NCBI RefSeq assembly: GCF_013294115.1
Contig: NZ_JABSNP010000001.1
Coordinates: forward strand, 248,001 to 312,000
Direction of reading: 5' to 3'
Length of the DNA: 64,000 nucleotides
Source of the DNA: Hymenobacter caeli
GTDB taxonomy: Bacteria; Bacteroidota; Bacteroidia; Cytophagales; Hymenobacteraceae
This document shows, one piece after another, positions 43,174 to 51,933 of this stretch. Every line of letters begins with the position of its first letter. Position 1 is the first letter of the stretch. The notes beneath the pieces were generated by a model. It saw nothing but the letters and a program-made list of their open reading frames with translations, had not been told where the DNA came from and did no database searches. Made by a program: the position numbers and the translations under genes.

Positions 43174-44058
43174 CTATTTACCCATCTTTTTGGCCTCGGC
43201 CATCAGCTCCTCGTCCATTTTCACGTATTCGCCGTTGGGCGGGGTGGCGGCCAGGGCGGCCTTCTTCGAGGCTTCAGCGGCGGTGATGGCCCCTTTGTAA
43301 TCCTTCATTTTCAGGCGGATTTTGGCCTCGGTGTTCAGGTTCCAGAACTTGCCGGGCTCGGCGGCGTTGGCTTTCTGAATCCAGGCCAGGGCTTGCTTCG
43401 GGTCCTTGTTGCTGTCGTTGTAGTACACGGCGGCCGAGGCGAGGTCGGTGGGGGTGGGAGCGGCGGCTTTGGTGATTTTTTCGTCAATCTGGGCCGCGAT
43501 TTTGCTGTCCACATCGGCCGTGATTTTGAATTTCGCGCCCGTCGTGGCCCAGGTCATTTCCACGCTGGCGGTGGCGGGGGTAAGGTCGGCGAAATCGATG
43601 GTGAAGGTTTCCACCTTGGCCGGCAGCTTGTAGGGCTTGATGGTGAAGCGGGCCACGTCCTGGTCGTCCTTGAAGCCGTCCACGTCAGCGCCCTGCTTGA
43701 GGCTTTTGTTGAGCACCACCGTCCACTCCGCTGCGGTGGGGATGGTGTAGAGGCCGTACTCGCCGGCCGGAATTTTCTTGCCCTCAATGGTCACGTCGTC
43801 CGAGAACTTGATGCTGGTGGTGGCGTTGGCCCCCGTGCGCCAGCGCTTGCCATACGGCACCACCGTGCCGAACACGGCGCGGTTCTTCACGCCCGGCCGC
43901 GAGTACGCAATGGTCACGTCGGTGAGGCCCACGCGCTGCATCACGGTGCTTTTGGGGCTGGGCTGCGGGGTAGTAATTTGCGCCTGAGCGGCGGGGGCCC
44001 CCAGCAGCGTTACGGCCGCGGCAGCCGCGGCGGAGAAAGTCAGCAGTTGAAACTTCAT
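43174..44058 (-). CDS. DUF2911 family secreted protein with TPR-like C-terminus
   Basis: A 294-residue secreted protein with a Sec signal peptide (about 1-26). Residues 35-190 match DUF2911: VGLTDVTIAYSRPGVKNRAVFG, YGKRWRTGANATTSIKFSDDV and GKKIPAGEYGLYTIP. The C-terminal third is helical, with a TPR-like repeat pair (DPKQALAWIQKANAAEPGKFW, then KMKDYKGAITAAEASKKAA). The family is common in this phylum and has no established activity. Monocistronic. Confidence 0.9.
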   Translation of the reverse strand: MKFQLLTFSAAAAAAVTLLGAPAAQAQITTPQPSPKSTVMQRVGLTDVTIAYSRPGVKNRAVFGTVVPYGKRWRTGANATTSIKFSDDVTIEGKKIPAGEYGLYTIPTAAEWTVVLNKSLKQGADVDGFKDDQDVARFTIKPYKLPAKVETFTIDFADLTPATASVEMTWATTGAKFKITADVDSKIAAQIDEKITKAAAPTPTDLASAAVYYNDSNKDPKQALAWIQKANAAEPGKFWNLNTEAKIRLKMKDYKGAITAAEASKKAALAATPPNGEYVKMDEELMAEAKKMGK

Positions 44059-44097
44059 TGAACTTGAAAATGGGTTGGTTGAGGCCCCAAAACTACA

Positions 44098-44123
44098 AAA
44101 CCCGCGCTGGGGGCGCGGGTTTC
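44098..44123 (-). terminator. Terminator of the ExbD-like gene
   Basis: AAAACCCGCGC faces GCGCGGGTTT around a short loop. On the minus strand it is followed by TTTT, about 35 nt beyond the ExbD-like stop. Confidence 0.75.
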
Positions 44124-44157
44124 ATAATCCTTCGTGATTTCAGCCAGTGATGCGGTG

Positions 44158-44799
44158 TTATTTCATTTGGGTCGCTAAATCAAATCTATTAATCCCAGCT
44201 GTTTGTAATAAACTAATTAAATGCATGACGTTTGACGCTTTGGTATCAACATCGATGTTAAGTGTAAAATACAAATTTTTTCGTTCTAAGGTTATGGATA
44301 GCTTCTTTGCTGCGGTCACGCACTCTATAAGTTGTGCTTCGCTAAGTGGACCAATGTCTCCCAACCTAATTGCTTCGTGGCGCTGAACGGCTGCCAAGTC
44401 CAAAAACTGGGGAAGCTGTTGCACAGTCGTCGCCAAAAATGGAATTGTTCGCAGTTCTGCTAGCTGCGAAGCCGTGAAAACGATTTTATGTTGTGAAGCA
44501 ACTTGTTTGATAGCAGCTGTTTGTGTCTCTGTGTTAGAATAGGTATTTGGACCAGAAAAAGAAAGTTCGTTTGCCTGGTTGAGGCTTACTACAGCATTGT
44601 GCTCTGGGGTATGCCAACACACAGCACTATTACCTGGCAATCGGTCATCTGCAACCAATCCGCTTTCTGGCCCTTTCAATCTGCCTGTGAGTGGATAAAA
44701 GCAAACTATTATAAATATCAAACTGGCAAACGGAGCCATGTCCGGCATCGACAGACCTTGATACCGATTTCGACTCGATTTTAATTGCAGGGAAACCAT
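44158..44799 (-). CDS. ExbD/TolR-like protein without partner genes
   Basis: A 213-residue protein. A short N-terminus leads to PDMAPFASLIFIIVCFYPLTG, which resembles the ExbD transmembrane helix and its conserved Asp. The C-terminal part ends in NVMHLISLLQTAGINRFDLATQ, the classic last helix and strand of ExbD/TolR. The central region is longer than usual. ExbD works with ExbB to use the proton gradient, but no ExbB or TonB operon is adjacent. The gene is markedly AT-richer than its neighbours, which suggests recent acquisition. Assignment rests on the two motifs seen. Confidence 0.65.
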   Translation of the reverse strand: MVSLQLKSSRNRYQGLSMPDMAPFASLIFIIVCFYPLTGRLKGPESGLVADDRLPGNSAVCWHTPEHNAVVSLNQANELSFSGPNTYSNTETQTAAIKQVASQHKIVFTASQLAELRTIPFLATTVQQLPQFLDLAAVQRHEAIRLGDIGPLSEAQLIECVTAAKKLSITLERKNLYFTLNIDVDTKASNVMHLISLLQTAGINRFDLATQMK

Positions 44800-44808
44800 A
44801 CTCTTAAA

Positions 44809-44858
44809 TAATTAAGGCCGTTGATTCGCTAAATATAACGAATTAACGGCCTTAATTA
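44809..44858. terminator. AT-rich hairpin after the ABC exporter gene
   Basis: A perfect 20-bp stem (TAATTAAGGCCGTTGATTCG against its near complement) around a 10-nt loop. It lies between the exporter stop and the ExbD-like start. Confidence 0.7.
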
Positions 44859-44874
44859 TATGCTTGCAACTTGC

Positions 44875-46728
44875 TTAACTCAGCTCAAACTGCAACCGCA
44901 GCAAGTTGGCATATAGTCCGCCCTCCCGCTCGCTCAGCTCGTCGTGCGAGCCTTCTTCCACGATGCGGCCGCCGTCGATGACCAGGATTTTGTCCACTTT
45001 GCGGATGGTGCTGAGGCGGTGGGCGATGATGATGCTGGTGCGGTGCTGCATCAGCTCGTCCATCGCGCCCTGCACCAGCTTTTCGCTCTCGCTGTCGAGC
45101 GAGGACGTGGCTTCGTCGAGGATGAGGATGGCGGGGTTTTTCAGGATGGCGCGGGCGATGGCCACGCGCTGGCGCTGCCCGCCCGAGAGCTTGATGCCGC
45201 GGTCGCCCACCACGGCGTCGAGGCCCTCGGGGAAGGAGCTGATGAACTGCCAGGCGTTGGCCTGGCGGGCGGCGGCGATGATTTCGTCCTCGGAGGCGCC
45301 GGGCTTGCCGTAGGCAATGTTCTCGCGGATGGTGCCGCCGAAGAGCAGCGTTTCCTGCGGCACGATGCCGATGTGGCGGCGCAGCTCCGTCAGGTCGTAG
45401 CTGCCGATGGCCTGGCCATCGACCAAAATCTCGCCGCCGGTGAGGTCGTAGAACTGCATCAGCAGGCCGGCAATGGTGCTTTTGCCCGCGCCGCTGGGGC
45501 CCACGAGGGCAATTTTTTCGCCCGCCGCGATGCGGAAGTTGATGTCTTGCAGCACCGGCAGGTCGGGCCGCGTGGGGTAGCGGAAAGCCACGTGGCGGTA
45601 CTCGATGTCGCCGTGCAGGCGGATGGGCAGGGCCCCGGGCCGGTGGGTGGGCTCGCTGGCCTCGTCCAGGATTTCGAGGATGCGCTCGGAGGCCCCGAGG
45701 GTACTTTGCACCTTGCCGTACAGCTCGCCCAGGCCCGCCACCGAGGCCCCGATGAAGGCCGTGTAGATGATGAACGACACGAGCTGGCCGATTTCGAGGT
45801 GGCCCGGGCCGGCGGTGTACACCAGCGTGGCCCCGCGCCACAGCACCAGGATGATGCCGCCGAACAAGCCGATAATCACGAACGACACGAAGCCGCCGCG
45901 GTACAGGTTGCTTTGCAGCGCCGCCCGCACCACCTTGCCCAGCGAGGTGGTGTAGCGCCCGATTTCAAACCGCTCGTTGGTGAAGGCCTTCACCGAATTG
46001 ATGGCCTGCAAGGTCTCCTCCACGATGGTGTTGGTGTGGGCCAGCTCCTGCTGGGTGGTTTTGGCCAGGGTGCGGATTTTGCGTCCGAACAGCCCCGCCG
46101 CCAGCACGATGGGCGGGAACGTGACGAGCATAAACAGCGAGAGCTTCACCGACACGAGCATGATGAAGGCGATGCCGCCCAGCAGCGTGAACACCTGCCG
46201 GAACAGCTCGGCCAGCGTCAGCGAAAACGTGTCCTGGATGTTGGCCACGTCGCTGGTGATGCGCGAGGTGATGGCCCCCACGCGGTTCTTCTCGAAGAAC
46301 GGAATGGGCAGCGTCACGAACTTGGCGTAGAGCGCCTGCCGGATGTCGCGCACCGTGTACTCGCTCACCTGCGTGAAAAACCAGATGCGCCCGAACGAGA
46401 AAACGCCCTGGCACACGATGACCACGAACAGCAGCAGCGCGATGCGGTTGATGCTGAGCGCCAGGCCCCCGGGCAGCGCCACCGCCTTGTGGTTGGCGGC
46501 GTCCACGAGCTTGCCGGCTACCCACGGGAAGGCCATGAACGTGCTGCTACTGAGCAGCAACATGACCAGGCCCACGACGAACTTGGCGCGGTAGGGCAGC
46601 ACGAAGCGGAAAATCCGCAGGCTGCGCTGGAGCGACTGTTTATTTATTTTCGGCTTGGGCAAGTCCTCCGTAAGGTCGGTGCCGCCGGTGTTGAATCCGC
46701 TTCGGGCCATAGCTGGTGGCGCAGGCAT
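44875..46728 (-). CDS. ABC exporter, fused permease and ATPase (MsbA-like)
   Basis: A 617-residue half-transporter working as a homodimer. About residues 40-340 form a six-helix ABC transmembrane domain; the ATPase follows with Walker A GPSGAGKST, Q-loop VPQETLLFGG, signature LSGGQRQRVAIARA, Walker B ILILDEATSSLD and the H-loop IAHRLST. This is the architecture of MsbA-like lipid or drug exporters; substrate not assigned. Two ATG starts, at 46728 and 46710, are possible. Confidence 0.94.
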   Translation of the reverse strand: MPAPPAMARSGFNTGGTDLTEDLPKPKINKQSLQRSLRIFRFVLPYRAKFVVGLVMLLLSSSTFMAFPWVAGKLVDAANHKAVALPGGLALSINRIALLLFVVIVCQGVFSFGRIWFFTQVSEYTVRDIRQALYAKFVTLPIPFFEKNRVGAITSRITSDVANIQDTFSLTLAELFRQVFTLLGGIAFIMLVSVKLSLFMLVTFPPIVLAAGLFGRKIRTLAKTTQQELAHTNTIVEETLQAINSVKAFTNERFEIGRYTTSLGKVVRAALQSNLYRGGFVSFVIIGLFGGIILVLWRGATLVYTAGPGHLEIGQLVSFIIYTAFIGASVAGLGELYGKVQSTLGASERILEILDEASEPTHRPGALPIRLHGDIEYRHVAFRYPTRPDLPVLQDINFRIAAGEKIALVGPSGAGKSTIAGLLMQFYDLTGGEILVDGQAIGSYDLTELRRHIGIVPQETLLFGGTIRENIAYGKPGASEDEIIAAARQANAWQFISSFPEGLDAVVGDRGIKLSGGQRQRVAIARAILKNPAILILDEATSSLDSESEKLVQGAMDELMQHRTSIIIAHRLSTIRKVDKILVIDGGRIVEEGSHDELSEREGGLYANLLRLQFELS

Positions 46729-46781
46729 TGGGTTGCGCCGTTGAGGATGAATAAGTGGTTGGCGGTAGTCGCCCTGGGAAG

Positions 46782-46908
46782 CGCCTCACCCCCTAGCCCC
46801 CTCTCCGAAAAGGAGAGGGGGGACTAGCTCTAGTCGTAGCTTCTAAAATCTAAAACTATAAACTAGTTCCCCCTCTCCTTTTCGGAGAGGGGGCTAGGGG
46901 GTGAGGCG
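46782..46908. repeat. Dispersed palindrome, family D
   Basis: Left arm CGCCTCACCCCCTAGCCCCC and its complement at the right enclose an AT-rich centre. Each arm contains its own smaller hairpin (CCCTCTCC-GAAA-AGGAGAGGG). It separates the TonB-domain and exporter genes. Confidence 0.85.
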
Positions 46909-46947
46909 ACCGCTGCACGGCAATACAATACAGAATTTGAGAAACGA

Positions 46948-47412
46948 CTACTTTAATACTTTCAGCGTCGCGCCGTTGCCGAACGGCACCGGCAGCTGGA
47001 TGGCCACCGGCAGCGGCACGCCCAGGCGGGTGGCCGGCTGCCAGGGCGGCAGCAGCGCCGCCACGCGCAGGGCCTCGGCGTCGCACTCGGGCGAGAGCGG
47101 CTGGGCCACCTTCAACCCGCTAAGTTGGCCGTCGGTGCCCACGGTGGCACTCAGCAGCACGTTGCCGGTGATGCTTTTGACGCGGGCGGCTTCGGGATAC
47201 TTTAGGTGGTCCTGAAAAAATGCGCCCAGCGCCTGAGGGCCCCCGGGGTACTGCGGCGCTTTGTCGGGCCGGTTGGCGGCCCCGCCGTGGGCCTGGGCCT
47301 GCATGTGGCCGGGGCGCAGCACCACCGGAGCGGGGGCCCCGGCCGGCGCGGGCACCGTTTGCGCCAGGGCCGCCGGGCCGGCAAGGAGCAACAGAAACAG
47401 TGAGGTTTTCAT
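46948..47412 (-). CDS. Secreted TonB C-terminal-domain protein
   Basis: A 154-residue protein with a cleavable signal (ending AALAQ) rather than the usual TonB membrane anchor. After a Pro/Ala linker comes a TonB_C-like domain: FQDHLKYPEAARVKSITGNVLLSATVGTDGQLSGLKV, then CDAEALRVAALLPPWQPA. Without an anchor it cannot transmit ExbBD energy in the normal way and is probably a soluble periplasmic relative. Same strand as the symporter upstream, with 44 nt between them. Confidence 0.8.
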   Translation of the reverse strand: MKTSLFLLLLAGPAALAQTVPAPAGAPAPVVLRPGHMQAQAHGGAANRPDKAPQYPGGPQALGAFFQDHLKYPEAARVKSITGNVLLSATVGTDGQLSGLKVAQPLSPECDAEALRVAALLPPWQPATRLGVPLPVAIQLPVPFGNGATLKVLK

Positions 47413-47456
47413 TAACAGAACATTAGCGGGCCGCGCGGGCAACCCAGGCCTTCTGC

Positions 47457-48959
47457 CTAAACCGCCGCGATGGGCGCGGGGTTCAGCGCTGGGCGGCGTG
47501 AAATGGCGAACAAGCCCAGCAGCACCAGGGCTCCGTTCAGCAGCAGAATCTCAAACCCGAACTTGTAGCCGTTCAGCCACTCCTCCGAGTGCGTCACGAT
47601 GAGCAGCGTGAGCAGGGGCCCCGCCACGCACACCGGCAGCACGAGCCGGTCGCGTAGGCCGCGCCGGGTGAAAATGCCAAAGGCGTACAACCCCAGCAGG
47701 GGCCCGTAGGTGTAGCCGGCGGTTTTGAACACGGCGTCAATCAAACTTTGGTTGTTGAGCACGCGAAAGGCGAGGATGATGCCAATCAGCGCCACCGACC
47801 AGCCCAGGTGCGTAAGCTGGCGCAGGCGCGTCTGCCGGGCCTCGGGGTACTGCTGGATGTTGAGAAAATCGACGCAAAACGACGTGGTGAGGGCCGTCAG
47901 GGCCGAGTCGGCCGAGGCGTAGGTGATGGCGATGAGGCCCAGGATGAACACGATGCCCGCGAAGAGCGTGAATTGCGTGGTGGCCAGGTACGGGAACACC
48001 AGGTCGGTATCGAGCGTCTTATTGGCCTTGAGCAGCTGGGGCAATTCGCTCAGGTGCAGGCCCTTGGCGGCGGCGTACTGGTAGAGCAGCACGCCCAGGG
48101 TGAGGAAGAGCACGTTGACGCATACAATCACGGGCGTGAACCAGAACAGGTTTTTCTGGGCGTCGGCGAGGCTGCGGCAGCTCAGGTTTTTCTGCATCAG
48201 GTCCTGGTCCAGCCCAGTCATCACGATGGTGATGAACATGCCGGAAACGAACTGCTTCCAGAAGTACTTGTCGTCGCTGAAATTACTGAAATACACCTGC
48301 GACATGCTGCTGCCGCGCACCGAGGCCACGAGCTGCTTGAAGCCCAGATTCAGCTCCGAAGAGATGAAGTAGATGCTCAGCCCCACGCAGCTCAGCATGG
48401 CCAGCGTCTGAAAAGTGTCGGTCCAAAGGATGGTTTTGAGGCCCCCGCGAAACGTGTAAAGGTAGATGAACAGGATGCTCACCATCACGGTGACGGCAAA
48501 CGGCACGCCCATCGCATCGAACACCGCCAGCTGGAGCACGCCCGCCACTAGGTACAGCCGCAGCCCCGAGCCCAGGGCCCGGGAAATCAGGAAGAACAGG
48601 GCCCCCGTCTTGTAGCTCCAGTAGCCAAACCGCTGGTCGAGGTAAGTGTAGATGGACACCAGCCGCAGCCGGTAGTAGAGCGGCAGCAGCACCGTGCCGA
48701 TGACGACGTAGCCGGCCACGTAGCCCAGCACCACGGCCAGGTAGCTCCAGCTTTTGCCGTACACGTTGCCCGGCACCGAGATGAACGTGACGCCCGAAAG
48801 CGAGGTGCCAATCATGGCGAAGGCCACCATGTACCAGGGCGCGTTGCGGTTGGCCACGAAGAAGCTCTCGCTGGTGGCCTTGCGCGAGGTGAGCACCGCA
48901 ATGACGACCAGCACGGCGAAATAGCCCGCAATCAGGCTCAAAACGAGGGTAGGCGACAT
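47457..48959 (-). CDS. Sodium:solute symporter (SSS family)
   Basis: A 500-residue integral membrane protein with about 13 predicted helices. SSS markers are the N-terminal ATSESFFVANRNAPWYMVAFAMIGTSLSGVTFI and the sodium-site helix with a RGGLKTILWTDTFQ stretch. It imports a small solute with sodium; the substrate (sugar, proline, pantothenate or sialic acid) is not clear. A 7-nt-unit array lies upstream. Confidence 0.92.
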   Translation of the reverse strand: MSPTLVLSLIAGYFAVLVVIAVLTSRKATSESFFVANRNAPWYMVAFAMIGTSLSGVTFISVPGNVYGKSWSYLAVVLGYVAGYVVIGTVLLPLYYRLRLVSIYTYLDQRFGYWSYKTGALFFLISRALGSGLRLYLVAGVLQLAVFDAMGVPFAVTVMVSILFIYLYTFRGGLKTILWTDTFQTLAMLSCVGLSIYFISSELNLGFKQLVASVRGSSMSQVYFSNFSDDKYFWKQFVSGMFITIVMTGLDQDLMQKNLSCRSLADAQKNLFWFTPVIVCVNVLFLTLGVLLYQYAAAKGLHLSELPQLLKANKTLDTDLVFPYLATTQFTLFAGIVFILGLIAITYASADSALTALTTSFCVDFLNIQQYPEARQTRLRQLTHLGWSVALIGIILAFRVLNNQSLIDAVFKTAGYTYGPLLGLYAFGIFTRRGLRDRLVLPVCVAGPLLTLLIVTHSEEWLNGYKFGFEILLLNGALVLLGLFAISRRPALNPAPIAAV

Positions 48960-48965
48960 TCCTTT

Positions 48966-49132
48966 AAGCTGTTAGCTGCTAGCTGTTAGCTGTTAGCCCT
49001 TTATTAGGAACAGCCCGACAGGAAGCGGCAAAGCTAACAGGTAGCCACTGGGGGCCCCGCAGCACCACGGCGCACAGCCAGCGCAACGCCCTGTAAAAAG
49101 CTAACAGCTAAAGGCTACCAGCCAACAGCTAA
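48966..49132. repeat. Inverted arrays of TTAGCTG-type units
   Basis: Left arm AGCTGTT-AGCTGCT-AGCTGTT-AGCTGTT (48967-48994) and a matching degenerate right arm (about 49099-49132) enclose about 100 nt. The region lies between the start of the symporter gene and the stop of the metallo-hydrolase gene. Confidence 0.75.
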
Positions 49133-49138
49133 AAAAAC

Positions 49139-50152
49139 CTATTCCCACTCGCGCCAGCGCAGCACCTCGCCCACAGCGGGGGCGTGCAGTTCGCCGCGCA
49201 GCATGCCGCCGGCGGCCACCTCGGTCAACTGCCGCAGGGGCTCCGAGGCGGGCTCGTCGCTGAGGTCGAAGGTGCCGTAGTGCATGGGCACGAGGTGGCC
49301 GGCGCGCAGCACGTTGGCCGCCTTGGCGGCTTCGTGGGGGTTCACGTGGCTCTTGGCCATCATAAACGCTGGCTTGTAAGCTCCGATGGGCATCAGCACG
49401 ATGTCGAGGGGCCCGAACTGGCGCTCAATCTGCTCGAAATGGTCGCCGTAGGACGTGTCGCCGGCGAAGTAGATGAGCTTGTCGGCCGTCTTAATCAGGA
49501 AGCTGCCCCACAGCACCTGGTTCAGGTCGGCAAGGCCGCGGCGGTGCCAGTGGCTGGCGGGCAGGTAGTAAATTTCGAACGGGCTGGCGGGGCCCAGGTC
49601 GTACTGCTGCCACCAGCCGGCTTCCTGCACGGCCAGGCCGGGCACCATGCCGCGCAGCAGCGGGGCCATGCGCAGCGACGAGAGCACCCGCAGGCCCGGG
49701 TTTTCGTTGGCCAGAAACCGGATGGAGTCTTTGTCCAGGTGGTCGCGGTGGCCGTGCGAGAGCAGCAGCAGGTCGATGCCCGTCAGGTCTTCGGGCAGGC
49801 AGGGCAGCGCGTGGCGGCGGCGCAGCCCGAGAGAGCTGTACAGCACCGGGTCGAAGAGCAGTGTGACGCCTGCGATGCGCAGCAGAAAGCTGGAGTGGCC
49901 CAGCCAAATCAGTACGTCCTCTTTCGACTCGACCGCCGCCGTGCAGTCCACCACGGCGGGGGCCCAGGCGTCGCGCTTCTTTTCTTCCTTTTGGGGATTG
50001 GCCGTGAGCTGCCACTTGAGCAAGGTGCCGAAGCGGGGCTTAAACAGGGCTTCGCCGTTGGCAAACTCATCACCGAATAACTTATTGCCGGAATAGCCGG
50101 CCCGCACGGTGGCTAGGGCCTCGTTGCGAAGGTGCGAAATAGAAGCGGACAT
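49139..50152 (-). CDS. Metallo-beta-lactamase-fold hydrolase (UlaG/NAPE-PLD-like)
   Basis: A 337-residue cytoplasmic hydrolase. The metal motif LLLSHGHRDHLD, the Asp in FAGDTSYGDHF and the late His in MHYGTFDL match the UlaG/NAPE-PLD branch of MBL-fold enzymes, as does the N-terminal LIWLGHSSFLLRIAGVTLLFDPV. The start at 50152 avoids an extension through a Tyr/Phe-rich nonspecific stretch. The natural substrate, perhaps a phosphodiester or lactone, is not predictable. Confidence 0.92.
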   Translation of the reverse strand: MSASISHLRNEALATVRAGYSGNKLFGDEFANGEALFKPRFGTLLKWQLTANPQKEEKKRDAWAPAVVDCTAAVESKEDVLIWLGHSSFLLRIAGVTLLFDPVLYSSLGLRRRHALPCLPEDLTGIDLLLLSHGHRDHLDKDSIRFLANENPGLRVLSSLRMAPLLRGMVPGLAVQEAGWWQQYDLGPASPFEIYYLPASHWHRRGLADLNQVLWGSFLIKTADKLIYFAGDTSYGDHFEQIERQFGPLDIVLMPIGAYKPAFMMAKSHVNPHEAAKAANVLRAGHLVPMHYGTFDLSDEPASEPLRQLTEVAAGGMLRGELHAPAVGEVLRWREWE

Positions 50153-50255
50153 GAACGGAGATAAAGAGAAATAGGAATAAGAATAGAAAAAATAATTACG
50201 CCTCAATGATAGGTGTTGGTTTTGAAGCGGTTGAGAAAGTTGCCAAAAACAATGA

Positions 50256-50301
50256 GAACGTCCTGCTCGTCTGGCGTCTGCGCAGCCGAAGCATGACGTT
50301 C
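50256..50301. repeat. Short relative of palindrome family A
   Basis: GAACGTC...GACGTTC ends with the internal CTGCGCAGCCGAAGCATGAC shared with family A. It is degenerate and lies between the MBL gene and the ABC operon end. Confidence 0.6.
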
Positions 50302-50328
50302 AATGGTGCTTCTTCAAAAGCTTTTTTG

Positions 50329-51153
50329 TTAACTGTGCCGAATCTCATCCTTCAGGTGCTCGATTAGTTGCACGAATTCCGGCTTGGCCTGGATGCCGGG
50401 CTGCCAGGCCAGGCCCATTTCGGCCAGGTTGTACTGGTGCTTTTTGTTGACGGTAGCCCCCGGCAGGCATTGCCCGGCGGCGTCGCGCTCGGGGGCCAGC
50501 AGCCAGAGCGTGTCGGCCAGGGCGGTGGTGGTGGCCAGGTCGTGGCTCACGATGACGACCGTGTTCAATTCGTCGAGCAGCGTCACTTCCATAATAATCT
50601 TCTTCACCTCGTCAATCATCGCAATGTCGAGGCCCGAGAAGGGCTCATCGAGGATGATGAGGTGCTCGGAGCAGAGCAGCTGCTGGGCAATGGCCGCCCG
50701 CTGCCGCTGCCCGCCCGAGAGCATGGCGGGGTACTTGCGGCGGTGCGGGGCCAGGTCGAACCGGGCCAGGTAGTCCTCGGCCCGGGCCTTGGCCTCGGCG
50801 GGGGCGTGCTTGCGCTCGGCGGCCACCAGCAGGTTGTCGAGCAGGGTGCGGTGGTCGAACAGCGGGTAGCGCTGCTGCACGAAGCCCACGTCGCCGGGGC
50901 ACACGGGCCGCGCCGGGGTGCCCACCTGCACGGTGCCGGTGCTGGGCGGCAGCAGCCCCGCGATGATGCGGCACAGCACCGACTTGCCGATGCCCGAGCG
51001 TCCGTAGAAGCCCACCACCTGGCCCTGGCTCACGCCCGGCCGCACCACGTCGCGCACGTCCAGGCTGATGTCGCGCAGCACCACCTCGCCCTTGAACTGC
51101 ATCGACACGTCGCGCAGCGCGAGGATGGAATCCTTGTAAGAATGGTCCGCCAT
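50329..51153 (-). CDS. ABC transporter ATPase (nitrate/taurine type)
   Basis: A 274-residue ATPase with Walker A GRSGIGKS, Q-loop VQQRYPLF, signature LSGGQRQRAAIA, Walker B LIILDEPFSG and the H-loop VSHD, as in SsuB/TauB/NrtD-type importers. Its start overlaps the permease stop by one base (TAATG), indicating coupling. Last gene of the five-gene cluster that includes a PspA-like protein. Between motifs there is a longer than usual Val/Arg-rich insertion near residue 35. Confidence 0.93.
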   Translation of the reverse strand: MADHSYKDSILALRDVSMQFKGEVVLRDISLDVRDVVRPGVSQGQVVGFYGRSGIGKSVLCRIIAGLLPPSTGTVQVGTPARPVCPGDVGFVQQRYPLFDHRTLLDNLLVAAERKHAPAEAKARAEDYLARFDLAPHRRKYPAMLSGGQRQRAAIAQQLLCSEHLIILDEPFSGLDIAMIDEVKKIIMEVTLLDELNTVVIVSHDLATTTALADTLWLLAPERDAAGQCLPGATVNKKHQYNLAEMGLAWQPGIQAKPEFVQLIEHLKDEIRHS

Positions 51154-51932
51154 TATTTCGCCGTCGTCAAATCGGAGTAGGGGAAGAACAGACGGCGCAG
51201 AAACTCAAACGTATAGTCTTGCAGGGCCCCGGTGGCTAGGATGACGAGCTGAATGGCCACCACGCCGGCCAGGTGCAGGTAGCGGTTCTGCTTGTAAAGC
51301 AGCAGCCCGATGCCGCCTTCCGATTGGTACAGCGTCTCGACCAGCGTAATCATGGTCCAGATGATGGCGAAGTTCTGGCGCACCACCTCCAGCATCTCGT
51401 CGAGCTTGCCCAGCACGACTACCTCGTAGAAGCTGCGCCACTCGCTCATGCCCAGCGTGCGGGCGTGGTCCATTTCTTCCTGCGTGGTGGTCAGAATCAC
51501 GCTGGTCATGCCCGTCACCAGGTACACCGTGGCCCCGAACACGAGCACCGAGAGCTTCACCTGGTGCCCGTTGCTGACCATCAGGGCCATGAAAAACGTG
51601 AGGCCCGTGAGGGTGAGGTAGCGCATTTTGGAGGCCGCGTAGGCAATGGGCCGGAAGAAGGGCAGCGCCGTGAGGTAGGAGATGGCCAGCGCCAGCACCG
51701 TGGCGATGGCCAGGGCCCCGAGCGCCGTGGTCAGGCTGGCCCACAGCTCCTGAATGAGGCCCTGCGAGGTCACCAGTTCCTTAAAAGAGCCCAGCACCTC
51801 GCCCAGCGTGGGGAACAGTTGCAACGGGTAGAACAGCCACAGCAGCAGCAGCAGCAGCACCTGGCCCCCCACCATGGTGAGGAACACCGAACGGTGCGGC
51901 CTAGCGTTAGGAATAAAAAGGTCTTTGAGCAT
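51153..51932 (-). CDS. ABC transporter permease (nitrate/taurine type)
   Basis: A 259-residue permease with about six helices and a binding-protein-dependent permease EAA-loop, seen as EEMDHARTLGMSEWRSFYEVVVLGKLDEM. The start at 51932 (MLKDLFIPN) is preferred; the longer frame reads through an inverted repeat. Its start lies directly against the arm of the long inverted repeat 51934-52075, so translation may depend on opening that structure. It would pair with the downstream ATPase and with the upstream solute-binding/OmpA fusion. Confidence 0.9.
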   Translation of the reverse strand: MLKDLFIPNARPHRSVFLTMVGGQVLLLLLLWLFYPLQLFPTLGEVLGSFKELVTSQGLIQELWASLTTALGALAIATVLALAISYLTALPFFRPIAYAASKMRYLTLTGLTFFMALMVSNGHQVKLSVLVFGATVYLVTGMTSVILTTTQEEMDHARTLGMSEWRSFYEVVVLGKLDEMLEVVRQNFAIIWTMITLVETLYQSEGGIGLLLYKQNRYLHLAGVVAIQLVILATGALQDYTFEFLRRLFFPYSDLTTAK

Positions 51933-51933
51933 A

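Noticed and set aside
44944-46827. A 627-residue plus-strand frame opposite the ABC exporter
   Set aside because: It has no domain and lies fully antisense to an exporter with all ATPase motifs.
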